NCBI RefSeq assembly: GCF_022376295.1
Contig: NZ_CP060140.1
Span: 624,356 to 688,355, forward strand
DNA length: 64,000 bases
Direction: 5' to 3'
From: Nodularia sphaerocarpa UHCC 0038
GTDB taxonomy: Bacteria > Cyanobacteriota > Cyanobacteriia > Cyanobacteriales > Nostocaceae
Below are positions 44,670 through 54,144 of the stretch, in pieces. Numbering within the stretch: the stretch's first letter is position 1; each line of letters starts with the position of its first letter. The position numbers and the translations under genes are program-made. The notes beneath the pieces were generated by a model. It saw nothing but the letters and a program-made list of their open reading frames with translations, searched no databases and was not told where the DNA came from.

Positions 44670-46058
44670 CTAGTCAATGTCATCCATGAACATAACTGGC
44701 TCAGTCTCACGGTTGATTCCTTTTTCAAAACCACCAGCAGCAGCGCGAGCGCGACCCGCGTGCCATAAGTGACCAATCAGGAAGAAGAAACCTAATACAA
44801 AGTGAGATGTTGCCAACCAAGCACGAGGAGATACGTAGTTGAAAGAGTTGATTTCAGTAGCCACACCACCAACAGAGTTCAAAGAACCCAAAGGAGCGTG
44901 GGTCATGTATTCAGCCGCACGACGTGCTTGCCAAGGTTGAATATCATTCTTGACTTTATCTAAATCAAGACCGTTAGGACCACGTAGAGGCTCTAACCAA
45001 GGGCCTTGGAAATCCCAGAAGCGCATGGTTTCACCACCGAAGATGATTTCACCAGTGGGAGAGCGCATTAAGTATTTACCCAGACCTGTGGGGCCTTGTG
45101 CAGAACCGACGTTAGCACCTAAGCGTTGGTCACGAATCAAGAAGGTCAAAGCTTGTGCTTGAGAAGCTTCTGAAGCTGTAGGACCAAAGAATTCGCTGGG
45201 ATAAGCGGTGTTATTAAACCAAACCATTACAGAGGCGATGAAGCCCATTAGGGAAAGAGCGCCCAAACTGTAGGAAAGGTAAGCCTCACCAGACCAGATG
45301 AACGCACGACGCGCCCATGCAAAAGGCTTGGTGAAGATGTGCCAGATACCACCAGAAATACACATCAGGGCAATCCAGATGTGACCACCGATCAAATCTT
45401 CCATGTTATTGACGCTGATAATCCAACCTTCGCCGCCGAAGGGAGCCTTAATCAAATAACCGAAGATTACAGCTGGGTTTAATGTTGGGTTAGTAATAAC
45501 ACGAACATCACCACCACCTGGGGCCCAGGTGTCGTAAACACCGCCAAAGAACATGGCCTTCAGCACCAACAGGAGCGCACCACATCCCAGGATGATTAGG
45601 TGGAACCCGATGATGTTAGTCATCTTGTTCTTGTCTTTCCAGTCATAGCCAAAGAAGGAGGAATACTCTTCTAAAGTATCTGGTCCACGTACGGCATGAT
45701 AGATACCGCCAAAACCCAGCACAGCTGAAGAAATTAAGTGGAGTACACCAACCACAAAGTAAGGGAAGGTGTCGAAAATTTGACCACCAGCACCAACGCC
45801 CCAACCTAGGGTGGCGAGGTGAGGAAGCAGGATCAAGCCCTGCTCGTACATGGGCTTTTCAGGAATGAAGTGAGCGACTTCAAATAAAGTCATCGCTCCA
45901 GCCCAGAATACAATCAAACCAGCATGGGCAACGTGAGCGCCCAGCAGCTTACCAGATAAGTTGATTAAACGAGCGTTACCAGACCACCAAGCAAAGCCTG
46001 ATGATTCTAGGTCACGTCCGCCGCCTAATACAGATGGTCGATTAGAGAGCGTTACCAC
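44670..46058 (-). CDS. psbC: Photosystem II CP43 chlorophyll apoprotein
   Basis: 462 residues starting at GTG, whose first 17 bases overlap the end of psbD, the conserved arrangement of the psbDC operon. Six membrane helices with many His chlorophyll ligands (LGAHVAHAGLIVFWAGAMTLFEVAHF, LLPHLATLGWGVG), the large lumenal loop with PTGEIIFGGETMRFWDFQGPWLEPLRG (ligand region to the Mn cluster, containing Glu and Arg) and the C-terminal ATSHFVLGFFFLIGHLWHAGRARAAAAGFE-like end (RAAAGGFEKGINRETEPVMFMDDID). CP43 is an inner antenna of photosystem II in the thylakoid membrane. Confidence 0.99.
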   Translation of the reverse strand: MVTLSNRPSVLGGGRDLESSGFAWWSGNARLINLSGKLLGAHVAHAGLIVFWAGAMTLFEVAHFIPEKPMYEQGLILLPHLATLGWGVGAGGQIFDTFPYFVVGVLHLISSAVLGFGGIYHAVRGPDTLEEYSSFFGYDWKDKNKMTNIIGFHLIILGCGALLLVLKAMFFGGVYDTWAPGGGDVRVITNPTLNPAVIFGYLIKAPFGGEGWIISVNNMEDLIGGHIWIALMCISGGIWHIFTKPFAWARRAFIWSGEAYLSYSLGALSLMGFIASVMVWFNNTAYPSEFFGPTASEASQAQALTFLIRDQRLGANVGSAQGPTGLGKYLMRSPTGEIIFGGETMRFWDFQGPWLEPLRGPNGLDLDKVKNDIQPWQARRAAEYMTHAPLGSLNSVGGVATEINSFNYVSPRAWLATSHFVLGFFFLIGHLWHAGRARAAAGGFEKGINRETEPVMFMDDID

Positions 46059-47103
46059 GCGGTAGAACCTCCTCTGGGAATACGAATTGTTTGTGAGGCT
46101 GATCTTGAGGAGCCATCCAAGCGCGGATACCCTCGTTCAGCAAAATGTTTTTGGTATAGAAAGTTTCAAACTCTGGGTCTTCTGCTGCCCGTAATTCTTG
46201 GGAAACGAAGTCATAAGCCCGCAGGTTTAGTGCTAAACCAACAATCCCAATTGATGCCATCCATAAGCCAGTTACTGGCACAAATAGCATGAAGAAGTGT
46301 AACCAACGTTTGTTGGAGAATGCAATCCCGAAAATCTGTGACCAGAAACGGTTTGCTGTCACCATTGAATAGGTTTCTTCAGCTTGGGTAGGGTTAAAGG
46401 CTGGGAAGGTGTTAGAAGAACCTTCACCATCTTCAAACAAGGTATTTTCTACTGTGGCTCCGTGAATGGCACACAATAGCGCACCACCCAAGACACCTGC
46501 TACACCCATCATGTGGAAGGGGTTGAGTGTCCAGTTATGGAAACCTTGCAGGAATAGTAGGAAACGGAAAATTGCAGCTACACCGAAGCTAGGGCCAAAG
46601 AACCAGCTTGACTGTCCCAAGGGGTACATCAGAAATACGCTGACGAATACCGCAATAGGCGCAGAGAAGGCAAGAGCGTTGTATGGACGGATGCCTACGA
46701 GACGGGCAATTTCAAATTGGCGCAACATGAAGCCAATTAGTGCAAAGGCTCCGTGTAGGGCAACGAATGGCCACAAGCCACCCAATTGGAACCAACGGGT
46801 GAGGTCGCCTTGTGCTTCGGGTCCCCACAACAATAGTAGAGAGTGTCCTAAGCTGTCTGGAGGTGAGGAAACCGCAACTGTTAAAAAGTTAGCTCCTTCC
46901 AGGTAAGATGATGCTAATCCGTGGGAATACCAGGATGTGACGAATGTCGTACCGGTGAGCCAACCGCCTAGTGCTAGGTAAGCGCAGGGAAATAATAATA
47001 TCCCTGACCAGCCTACGAATACGAAGCGATCGCGCTTTAACCAGTCGTCTAATACGTCAAACCACCCTCTTGTACTGGGGGCGCGTCCAACTGCGATGGT
47101 CAT
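46042..47103 (-). CDS. psbD: Photosystem II D2 reaction-centre protein
   Basis: 353 residues, full length. Five membrane helices; MTIAVGRAPSTRGWFDVLDDWLKRDRFVFVGWSG is the D2 start, and GVLGGALLCAIHGATVENTLFEDGE with the His ligands of chlorophyll and non-haem iron is intact. It ends FVFPEEVLPRGNAL, overlapping psbC. D2 carries QA and pairs with D1. psbD is often present in two copies in cyanobacteria; this is the copy joined to psbC. Confidence 0.99.
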   Translation of the reverse strand: MTIAVGRAPSTRGWFDVLDDWLKRDRFVFVGWSGILLFPCAYLALGGWLTGTTFVTSWYSHGLASSYLEGANFLTVAVSSPPDSLGHSLLLLWGPEAQGDLTRWFQLGGLWPFVALHGAFALIGFMLRQFEIARLVGIRPYNALAFSAPIAVFVSVFLMYPLGQSSWFFGPSFGVAAIFRFLLFLQGFHNWTLNPFHMMGVAGVLGGALLCAIHGATVENTLFEDGEGSSNTFPAFNPTQAEETYSMVTANRFWSQIFGIAFSNKRWLHFFMLFVPVTGLWMASIGIVGLALNLRAYDFVSQELRAAEDPEFETFYTKNILLNEGIRAWMAPQDQPHKQFVFPEEVLPRGNAL

Positions 47104-47546
47104 TGAACTAAAATCCTCTTTTACTAAAATTTCAACGTTTTTGAAGCAGCGCTATCGGCAATTTTACCGACTTTACGCGAATGCAACGAGGAATTAACGT
47201 TTTTTTTGACAATCTCATCTGCCTGAAGCATCTGAGAATCTGAGTTTTGACCGTCTTGATGATCAAATTTTCTCAGAGTTATGCCATTACACGTACCATT
47301 AGCTAATTACTAGCCTGTGGTAACTTAATGATTCTTAACTTATCACATTAGTTTGGGTTTTCGCCCAATGGACTTCTGTAAATTAGCTATTAAACACAAA
47401 CTCATTACTTATTATTAATATCAGAATTTTAACAATCTGACACAAGTTTTCTCAGAAATCTCAAAGGTCTACCAGCTGAACTTGCACGAAAAGCTCTGGA
47501 AATGGCAGACTTGGATAGGGAAGAACTCACAGTCCAAGGTAGTTCA
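47104..47546. other. Divergent psbD-ycf4 intergenic region
   Basis: 443 bp separate the psbD and ycf4 starts. AT-rich and repeat-poor, it should carry the strong psbD promoter and a long leader; TTTTTTTTGACA near 47202-47212 offers a -35-like hexamer on the plus strand, but no promoter could be fixed with confidence. Confidence 0.4.
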
Positions 47547-48143
47547 ATGACGGCATCAACAACAATCAACAAAGGTGATTCGCCCAATGGCGATCGCAAA
47601 CCCTCAAGTATCCTGCACCAAGATGTTCTGGGTTCTCGTCGGTTTAGTAACTACTGGTGGGCTACTATCGTCACATTAGGAGCCACAGGCTTCTTTTTAG
47701 CTGGGATATCTAGCTACACGAAAGTAAATTTCCTCCTAGTGACCGATGCAACTCAACTGATATTCGTACCCCAAGGGCTAGTTATGGGGCTATACGGCAC
47801 TGCGGGCTTACTTTTAGCCACATATCTATGGCTAGTTGTTTTCTGGGATGTAGGAGGCGGCTACAACGACTTCAATCAGGAAACCGGGCGCATAAAGATT
47901 TTTCGTTGGGGATTTCCCGGCAAAAACCGTCGCATTGAAATCGACAGCTATACTCAAGACGTGCAGTCTATACGAATAGACATCAAAGAAGGTCTCAATC
48001 CCCGTCGCGCTCTCTACCTACGCGTTAAGGGTCGCCGAGATATACCCCTCACAAGGGTAGGTCAACCCTTATCTTTAGCAGAGTTAGAAACTACAGGCGC
48101 AGAATTAGCGCGCTTTTTGGGAGTACCCCTGGAAGGATTGTAA
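47547..48143 (+). CDS. ycf4: Photosystem I assembly protein Ycf4
   Basis: 198 residues from the ATG at 47547 (MTASTTINKGDSPNGD); an upstream in-frame ATG at 47502 would add 15 residues. Two membrane helices (WWATIVTLGATGFFLAGISSY and GLVMGLYGTAGLLLATYLWLVVFWDVG) precede the stromal-type domain GYNDFNQETGRIKIFRWGFPGKNRRIEI...PLTRVGQPLSLAELETTGAELARFLGVPLEG, diagnostic of Ycf4. It assists photosystem I assembly in the thylakoid membrane. Confidence 0.96.
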   Translation: MTASTTINKGDSPNGDRKPSSILHQDVLGSRRFSNYWWATIVTLGATGFFLAGISSYTKVNFLLVTDATQLIFVPQGLVMGLYGTAGLLLATYLWLVVFWDVGGGYNDFNQETGRIKIFRWGFPGKNRRIEIDSYTQDVQSIRIDIKEGLNPRRALYLRVKGRRDIPLTRVGQPLSLAELETTGAELARFLGVPLEGL

Positions 48144-48147
48144 GGGA

Positions 48148-48215
48148 TTAGGGAGTAGGGAGTAGGGAGTAGAGGCAGGGGAGCAGGGAGCAGGGAGCAG
48201 GGGAGAAAAAACTTC
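48148..48215. repeat. GGGAGTA/GGGAGCA heptamer array
   Basis: Tandem heptamers of the same family as the clpP array follow the ycf4 stop. Confidence 0.85.
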
Positions 48216-48289
48216 TTTTCCCAATACCCAATCCCCAATCCCCAGTCCCCTAAAAAAATAAGATACTCTGGTTGAATCAGTAACTGACT

Positions 48290-49081
48290 ATGCGGTTAAA
48301 AATTTCACAATTTCTGGTTGTATTTTTGATAATCGGTGCTTTGACCTTGGGAGGATGTTCAGGACAGGATATTACTTCTGATCCCACTTCTCCCAACGCC
48401 ACAGCAGGAGATACAAATACTACGACAACTACTGGTGCAACATCTGTATCTGAAACTATAAATGAGAGTGTTCCTGGAATGAAAGATTTACCACGGCTCG
48501 AAGGTAAGGCTACTGTCGTGATGACAATTAACGGTTCGCCGGTGACTATTGAGGTAGACGGCACCAATGCCCCAGTTACAGCTGGTAACTTCGTCGATTT
48601 AGTCCAAAAAGGTGTGTACGATGGTTTAGCTTTCCATCGAGTTGTGCGCGATCCTCAGCCTTTTGTGGCTCAAGGGGGCGATCCTCAAAGCAAAGACCCA
48701 GCTTTTCCAGCCAATAGACTGGGAACTGGTGGTTATCTTGACCCAAAAACTAAGAGTGAGCGCCGGATACCTTTAGAAATTAAGCCACGAGGCGAAGAAA
48801 GCCCCATTTATGGCAAAACTTTAGAATCGGCTCGTGTAACTAAGCCACCTGAGTTACAACATAAACTGGGTGCGGTAGCTATGGCGCGATCGCAAATGCC
48901 TGATTCAGCTTCTTCACAGTTTTACTTTGCTTTAGCAGATTTAGCTTTCCTCGATGGTAGCTACGCTGTGTTCGGTAATGTGACCGAAGGCTTTGATGTA
49001 GTTAACAAAATTCAGCAAGGCGATCGCATTGAATCGGCTAAAGTTACTCAAGGCGCAGAAAATCTCAAAACACCTGAGTAA
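48290..49081 (+). CDS. Cyclophilin-type peptidyl-prolyl isomerase, lipoprotein
   Basis: 263 residues. A lipoprotein signal with lipobox LGGC (residues ~20-23 in IIGALTLGGCSGQD) and a Thr-rich linker lead to a cyclophilin domain (~70-260): APVTAGNFVDLVQKGVYDGLAFHRVVRDPQPFVAQGGDPQS, AMARSQMPDSASSQFYFALADLAFLDGSYAVFGNVTEGFDVVNKI. The catalytic-region FHRVV and GGDP motifs are kept. It would catalyse proline isomerisation in exported, including lumenal, proteins. A 90-residue inserted loop-like segment (LGTGGYLDPKTKSERRIPLEIKPRGEESPIYGKT) is usual in cyanobacterial versions. Confidence 0.92.
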   Translation: MRLKISQFLVVFLIIGALTLGGCSGQDITSDPTSPNATAGDTNTTTTTGATSVSETINESVPGMKDLPRLEGKATVVMTINGSPVTIEVDGTNAPVTAGNFVDLVQKGVYDGLAFHRVVRDPQPFVAQGGDPQSKDPAFPANRLGTGGYLDPKTKSERRIPLEIKPRGEESPIYGKTLESARVTKPPELQHKLGAVAMARSQMPDSASSQFYFALADLAFLDGSYAVFGNVTEGFDVVNKIQQGDRIESAKVTQGAENLKTPE

Positions 49082-49082
49082 G

Positions 49083-49160
49083 AGGGAGTAGGGAGTGGGG
49101 AGTAGGGAGTAGGGAGAAGAGGCAGGGGGGCAGGGTGCAGGGTGCAGGGGGGAAGAAAAT
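49083..49160. repeat. GGGAGTA/GGGTGCA heptamer array
   Basis: Another short tandem heptamer array after the cyclophilin gene. Confidence 0.85.
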
Positions 49161-49214
49161 TCTCCATCTCAATCTCCAATCCCCAGTCCCCAGTACCCAA
49201 TCCCCAATTCGGAA

Positions 49215-50384
49215 ATGGTTTTTATTACTGGTATTGGTTTAGTCTCAGCTTTAGGCACAAGTTTAGAAGATAGCTGGAAAAAGTTAATCGCAGGTAAGTC
49301 TGGTATTCAGTGGTATCAACCATTTTCAGAACTGGAAGCATATCCTCTGGGGTTGATTGGTAAACAACCTACTGAATTAAAAAGTTTAACTCAGATGGTT
49401 GTCGCTGCTGCATTAACAGACGCGGAATTAGTTCCACCTTTACCTGATTGTGCGGTGGTCATTGGCTCAAGTCGCAGTCATCAGGGTGCTTGGGAATCAC
49501 TGGCGCGGCAAATGTATGGGAATCATCGCCCCGAAAATGCTTTAAATACTGGGGATCTAGTCTTAGAGAATTGGTTAGATTTTTTACCTCATACCAATGC
49601 GATCGCCTCTGCTCGACAAATTGGTGCAACTGGTATAGTTTTAGCACCGATGGCTGCGTGTGCTACTGGTATTTGGGCGATCGCTCAAGCCGCTTTATTA
49701 ATCGAAACGGGGCAATGTCAAAGAGCGATCGCCGGTGCTGTAGAAGCCCCAATTACACCCCTCACATTGTCAGGCTTTCAACAAATGGGCGCTTTGGCAA
49801 AAACAGGGGCTTATCCCTTTGATTTGCACCGGGAAGGCTTAGTATTAGGTGAAGGTGCGGCGGTGTTTGTTTTGGAATCCGCAGAATTAGCACAGCAGCG
49901 CCAAGCTAAAATTTATGGTAAGATTCTTGGCTTTGGCTTGACAGCAGACGCATATCATGGTAATGTACCAGAACCAAATGGGAAAAGTGCGATCGCAGCG
50001 ATTCAGCAATGTTTAAAACGCAGTTCCCTCACCCCAGCCGATATTGATTACATTCACGCTCATGGTACAGCCACTCTCCTAAATGACAGAGTAGAGAGTA
50101 AAATTATACATAATATATTTCCCCAAAAAGTAGCAATAAGTTCGACCAAAGGCGCTACAGGGCATACATTAGGAGCATCGGGAGCTTTAGGTGTAGCATT
50201 TTCGCTTTTAGCCATGCAGCAAAATATATTACCACCTTGCGTAGGATTGCACACACCGGAATTTGACTTAAATCTGGTAATGGCGGCGCGTGAAACTGAA
50301 GTGCAGAGAGTGTTATGTTTCAGCTTTGGCTTTGGTGGTCAAAATGCTGCGATTTCATTGAGTAATTTTGAGAAAGAAGATTAA
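49215..50384 (+). CDS. Beta-ketoacyl-ACP synthase (FabF/KAS II-like)
   Basis: 389 residues with a full thiolase-fold condensing enzyme: nucleophile Cys149 in PMAACATGIWAIAQA, YPFDLHREGLVLGEGAAVFVLE, catalytic His in IHAHGTATLLNDRVE and second His in TKGATGHTLGASGAL, ending CFSFGFGGQNAAI. It elongates acyl-ACP by decarboxylative condensation with malonyl-ACP. It is shorter than housekeeping FabF (~415) and has no acpP neighbour, so it may serve a specialised lipid; that is inference. Confidence 0.9.
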   Translation: MVFITGIGLVSALGTSLEDSWKKLIAGKSGIQWYQPFSELEAYPLGLIGKQPTELKSLTQMVVAAALTDAELVPPLPDCAVVIGSSRSHQGAWESLARQMYGNHRPENALNTGDLVLENWLDFLPHTNAIASARQIGATGIVLAPMAACATGIWAIAQAALLIETGQCQRAIAGAVEAPITPLTLSGFQQMGALAKTGAYPFDLHREGLVLGEGAAVFVLESAELAQQRQAKIYGKILGFGLTADAYHGNVPEPNGKSAIAAIQQCLKRSSLTPADIDYIHAHGTATLLNDRVESKIIHNIFPQKVAISSTKGATGHTLGASGALGVAFSLLAMQQNILPPCVGLHTPEFDLNLVMAARETEVQRVLCFSFGFGGQNAAISLSNFEKED

Positions 50385-50393
50385 GTTTTTTTG

Positions 50394-50450
50394 TAGGTTG
50401 GTTAGAACGCAGTGAAACCCAACATTCTTCGTGCCATACTCAAAGCATTT
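50394..50450. repeat. Partial copy of the GTAGGTTGGGTT palindromic repeat
   Basis: TGTAGGTTGGTTAGAACGC...AAACCCAACATT followed by GTTGGGTTTCG matches the inner structure of the element at 5738-5834. Confidence 0.6.
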
Positions 50451-50484
50451 GTTGGGTTTCGTTCCTGATAACTGTTCACTGACA

Positions 50485-52221
50485 TCACGCCACAGCCACC
50501 ACGCGAAAACCAACATCGTAGTCACGATGCGCGCGCGCGTATGCATTGCGATGGGCAGAACGGCAATCCCAAGCGTAGAAGAGCCAACTACCGCCACGCA
50601 GCACACGAAAATGATTATCATTACGACTGTCGTATGCAGTACCGTCTGTAGCTGCTCCTTGGTAATTATCTTTATATGTATCTTTACACCATTCCAATAT
50701 ATTACCATGCATATCGTATAAACCGAAAGAGTTTGGTGGAAATTTTCCTACCTCTTTTGTTTGCTGACGATATTCACCTTTTGGGGCGGAGCCGTAGGGA
50801 AATTTTCCGTTGTAATTAACTAAATCGATGGTAATCGTTTCCCCAAAATAAAACGGTGTCGTTGTTCCCGCACGACAAGCATATTCCCATTCAGCCTCAC
50901 TGGGTAGCCTGTAGCTTTTTCCTGTCCTTTGACCCAATTTTTTACAAAATTTTACCGCATCATCCCAACTCACTTGTTCTACAGGTCTTTTCTGACCTTG
51001 GAAACGAGCAGGATTTCTCCCCATAATTGCTTGATACTGTGACTGAGTAACTGGATATTTACCCATGAAGAAACTAGGAACCCTTACCTCACGCTGGGGA
51101 CTTTCATCATCATCTCGTTCTTTTTCTCCTGGTGGTGAACCCATTGTAAAAGTTCCCCCTGGTATCTGCACCATTTCCAAAGAGACACCATTACCTAAAT
51201 TTTCTTCAAAGTATTTTGCTTGCGAGTTACGGCGGTCGGTAATGCTTCCCTGTGCATTCACAGTCATAGTTTCAAATGAAAAGGTTTGTAAGGTAGTTCC
51301 ACTAAAAAGACGCGGTACTAAAATTGCCAAACCCAACCCAGTACCACCAAACCCAACAGTTTGAATCACTCTTCGCCGTGTCCAGTTAAGTGCTATCTGT
51401 GACGGCTGGAGGGCTTGCAACGCTAGCTCTGCTGAAAAATATCTATCCCGAAAGTGATAAGTCACCATCTTATCTAACACCAGAGCCAGTTTCTCACTGA
51501 CATTTGCCCAATTGCGCCAAATCACTTCGCCATCAGTGGGGTCTTTTGGTAGTTCGTGGGGTTCTATTCCCGTTAAAGCAGAAATTCCTAACATCCCCAC
51601 AGCATAAACATCACTGCATAATTTCGGTTGTCCGGCTGCTTGTTCACTTGGCATATAGCCATGAGTCCCAATAGCAACGCTAACACTGGTTTGACCTTGG
51701 CTATTTACCATGATGGTGTTAATTTCTTTAACTGCACCAAAGTCAATTAGGACTATCTTCCTATCTTGACGACGACGCATTAAGTTTGCGGGTTTGATGT
51801 CGCGGTGGATGATATTTTTTTTGTGAACTACTGCTAATACTTCCAGAATTTCCTGTAATAGTTTGGTGACTTCCTTTTCACTCAACCGTTTACCAGGAAT
51901 GATTTCTTTGGTTAAGTCTTCCCCATCGACAAATTCTTGAACTAAATAAAATTCACCTTCTTCTTCAAAGTGGGCAAATAGTCGCGGTATCTGGTCGCTA
52001 TCATTGCCTAAGCTGTATAACACCTTCGCTTCGCTATCAAATAATCTTCTAACAATTTCTAATACTGCGGGTTTGGAGTTGGCCTTGAGGTGTTTGACTA
52101 CACACTTGGGATGGTTGGGTAAGTCTATATCTTCTGCTAAATAGGTGTCGCCAAATCCGCCACTTCCCAGTAGGTTAATGATTTTATAGTGATTACGGAG
52201 GATTGTACCAGTCGTAGGCAT
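50485..52221 (-). CDS. Ser/Thr protein kinase fused to an FGE/SUMF1 C-type-lectin-fold domain; likely DGR target
   Basis: 578 residues. N-terminal kinase (1-~270): LGSGGFGDTYLAED, Lys in CVVKHLK, catalytic HRDIKPANLM, DFGAVKE and GTHGYMPSEQ. A hydrophobic helix near residue 290 (GFGGTGLGLAILVPRLF) may be membrane-spanning. Residues ~340-578 are a formylglycine-generating-enzyme-like domain: VQIPGGTFTMGS, KYPVTQSQYQAIMG, PVEQVSWDDAVKFCKKL, YRLPSEAEWEYACRAG, GLYDMHGNILEWCKD and RGGSW...DVGFRVVAVA. The last ~30 residues have the pattern of a diversity-generating-retroelement variable region. Role: probably a signalling kinase with a ligand-recognition domain; ligand unknown. Confidence 0.9.
   Translation of the reverse strand: MPTTGTILRNHYKIINLLGSGGFGDTYLAEDIDLPNHPKCVVKHLKANSKPAVLEIVRRLFDSEAKVLYSLGNDSDQIPRLFAHFEEEGEFYLVQEFVDGEDLTKEIIPGKRLSEKEVTKLLQEILEVLAVVHKKNIIHRDIKPANLMRRRQDRKIVLIDFGAVKEINTIMVNSQGQTSVSVAIGTHGYMPSEQAAGQPKLCSDVYAVGMLGISALTGIEPHELPKDPTDGEVIWRNWANVSEKLALVLDKMVTYHFRDRYFSAELALQALQPSQIALNWTRRRVIQTVGFGGTGLGLAILVPRLFSGTTLQTFSFETMTVNAQGSITDRRNSQAKYFEENLGNGVSLEMVQIPGGTFTMGSPPGEKERDDDESPQREVRVPSFFMGKYPVTQSQYQAIMGRNPARFQGQKRPVEQVSWDDAVKFCKKLGQRTGKSYRLPSEAEWEYACRAGTTTPFYFGETITIDLVNYNGKFPYGSAPKGEYRQQTKEVGKFPPNSFGLYDMHGNILEWCKDTYKDNYQGAATDGTAYDSRNDNHFRVLRGGSWLFYAWDCRSAHRNAYARAHRDYDVGFRVVAVA
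50488..50586 (-). other. Candidate DGR variable region at the end of the kinase-FGE gene
   Basis: After RGGSW the codons CTC TTC TAC GCT, GAT, CAT, AAT, TAC, CGC, CAT, TAC, GAT alternate with conserved CRSA, R and GFRVV codons. Nearly all variable codons can arise from AAC/AAT by changing only adenines, the mutagenesis rule of these retroelements. The 3' end is GC-rich (CGCGTGGTGGCTGTGGCG). No template repeat or reverse transcriptase is visible in the window. Confidence 0.55.
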
Positions 52222-52644
52222 GGTTTTTGACTTGGCGCTGGGGAATTAAGCTTTATTGTGCCAAATTTCTCATTATTAAAGCAAGCACCTAGCTCTAGGA
52301 ATTGGAAAAACCAATGCGAAACCTAACCCCCTAACCCCCTTCCCTGGTAGGGAAGGGGGAAAATTCAAAGCCTCTCCCCTTGTAGGGGAGAGGAATGGAA
52401 GCGAGGTTTTCCAGATACCGTGAAAAGTCAGATACAAACTAAGTCCGCACTTCGACAAGCTCAGTGACCGCCTGTGCGGACTAACAGAAAATCAAGGTTT
52501 TTAACCCACGTAGGTGGGTTTCGCTTGTGTAGCAGCGACTTCTAGTCGCCTGGTACAAAATATGAGCCTAGTTACTAGATAACCAGAGATTGTGAGAAAT
52601 CGATATGATAGAAAAGTAAATAAAACTTCAAAAATATTTATCAA
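52222..52644. other. 423-bp intergenic region with palindromic repeats
   Basis: Contains the common CCCTAACCCCCTTCCCTGG / GGAAGGGGG and CTCTCCCCTTGTAGGGGAGAG hairpins (about 52330-52395) and a GTCCGCAC...GTGCGGAC dyad (52443-52482). No gene; it should include divergent promoters for the kinase and transporter genes. Confidence 0.6.
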
Positions 52645-54042
52645 ATGCTGATTGACCTCCCTGGCTTGACCAAAGTCAAAGACTTAGTAAAAGAAAAAAT
52701 TTTCTTCGGTCATGAACCCAGCGCCGAGTTAATTGCTATTCTTACCGTTTACTTTGTCCAAGGAATTTTAGGGTTGGCGCGTCTAGCTGTCAGCTTTTTT
52801 CTCAAAGATGAACTGCTACTGAGTCCGGCGCAAGTGTCCGCACTATTCGGAATAGTCGCCTTACCTTGGATAATCAAACCAGTGTTTGGCTTTATTTCCG
52901 ATGGCTTACCTATATTTGGCTACCGTCGCCGTCCCTATTTAATCCTCTCTGGGTTATTAGGAGCGATTTCTTGGGTATGTTTAGCCACCATAGTTCATAG
53001 TAGCTGGGCAGCGACATTGGCGATCGCCCTTGGTTCTCTCTCAGTCGCAGTCAGTGATGTCATAGCAGACTCATTAGTTGTGGAAAGAGCCAGAGCCGAA
53101 TCACAAGCATCTGCTGGTTCACTACAATCCTTATGTTGGGGTGCTTCCGCATTAGGAGGTTTACTCACCGCTTACTTTAGCGGAATGCTGCTAGAACATT
53201 TCACCACCCGCACCGTATTTTGGATTACCGCCTCATTTCCCCTCATCGTTTCCGCAGTAGCTTGGTTAATCGCCGAAACCCCAATTAGAAAAAATAGCCC
53301 AGAAAATCACAGCAATAATCCTCCCAGCACCAAGCATCAACTCAAACAACTCCGCCAAGCAGTCACCCAAAAAGCCATTTGGCTACCCACAGCCTTTGTA
53401 TTTGTCTGGTTAGCCACCCCCACAGCTGACGCAGCCTTTTTCTTCTTCAGCACCAACGAACTACATTTTCAACCAGAATTTTTAGGACGAGTAAGACTGG
53501 TAACAAGTGGTGCTTCCTTAATTGGTATTTGGATTTTTCAACGCTTCCTCAAAAGTGTATCATTCCGCAAGATTTTTGCTTGGAGTACAGTGCTTTCCTC
53601 AGTCTTGGGAATGACAATGCTGCTGCTGGTGACTCACACCAACCGAACACTAGGTATAGATGACCACTGGTTTAGTTTAGGAGATAGCCTCATCCTCACA
53701 GTTATGGGACAAATCGCCTATATGCCAGTATTAGTATTAGCAGCGAGATTATGTCCCCCAGGAGTAGAAGCCACATTATTTGCTGTCCTCATGTCAGTTT
53801 CCAACTTAGCAAATATGGTTTCCTACGAATTTGGAGCCATCATCATGCACTGGCTAGGTATCACCGAAACGAACTTTGAACTACTGTGGTTATTAGTAAT
53901 TATCACAAACCTCAGCACACTATTACCATTACCCTTCATTCGTTGGCTACCTGCTAACGACCCGCAAGCCGATTTACCAACATTACAACCAGCTGCGGTA
54001 ACAAATGGAGAGGAAGCATTATTATCTAATTTAATACCTTAG
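52645..54042 (+). CDS. Folate/biopterin transporter (FBT/BT1 family, MFS)
   Basis: 465 residues with about 12 membrane segments. The N-terminal block FVQGILGLARLAVSFFLKDELLLSPAQVSALFGIVALPWIIKPVFGFISDGLPIFGYRRRPYLILSG is the FBT signature, shared with the Synechocystis/plant plastid folate transporters. SDVIADSLVVERARAES and GEFGAII-like VSYEFGAIIMHWLG also fit. It likely moves folates or pterins across the inner membrane. It precedes a carotenoid oxygenase gene by 102 bp on the same strand. Confidence 0.9.
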   Translation: MLIDLPGLTKVKDLVKEKIFFGHEPSAELIAILTVYFVQGILGLARLAVSFFLKDELLLSPAQVSALFGIVALPWIIKPVFGFISDGLPIFGYRRRPYLILSGLLGAISWVCLATIVHSSWAATLAIALGSLSVAVSDVIADSLVVERARAESQASAGSLQSLCWGASALGGLLTAYFSGMLLEHFTTRTVFWITASFPLIVSAVAWLIAETPIRKNSPENHSNNPPSTKHQLKQLRQAVTQKAIWLPTAFVFVWLATPTADAAFFFFSTNELHFQPEFLGRVRLVTSGASLIGIWIFQRFLKSVSFRKIFAWSTVLSSVLGMTMLLLVTHTNRTLGIDDHWFSLGDSLILTVMGQIAYMPVLVLAARLCPPGVEATLFAVLMSVSNLANMVSYEFGAIIMHWLGITETNFELLWLLVIITNLSTLLPLPFIRWLPANDPQADLPTLQPAAVTNGEEALLSNLIP

Positions 54043-54144
54043 TATCGAACCGCCAAGTCGCCAAGAGCGCCAAGAAAGTTCTACCTTTGCGTCTTTGCGC
54101 CTTTGCGTGACCTAATCCATATTTTCCATCAAATTTAAAAACAG

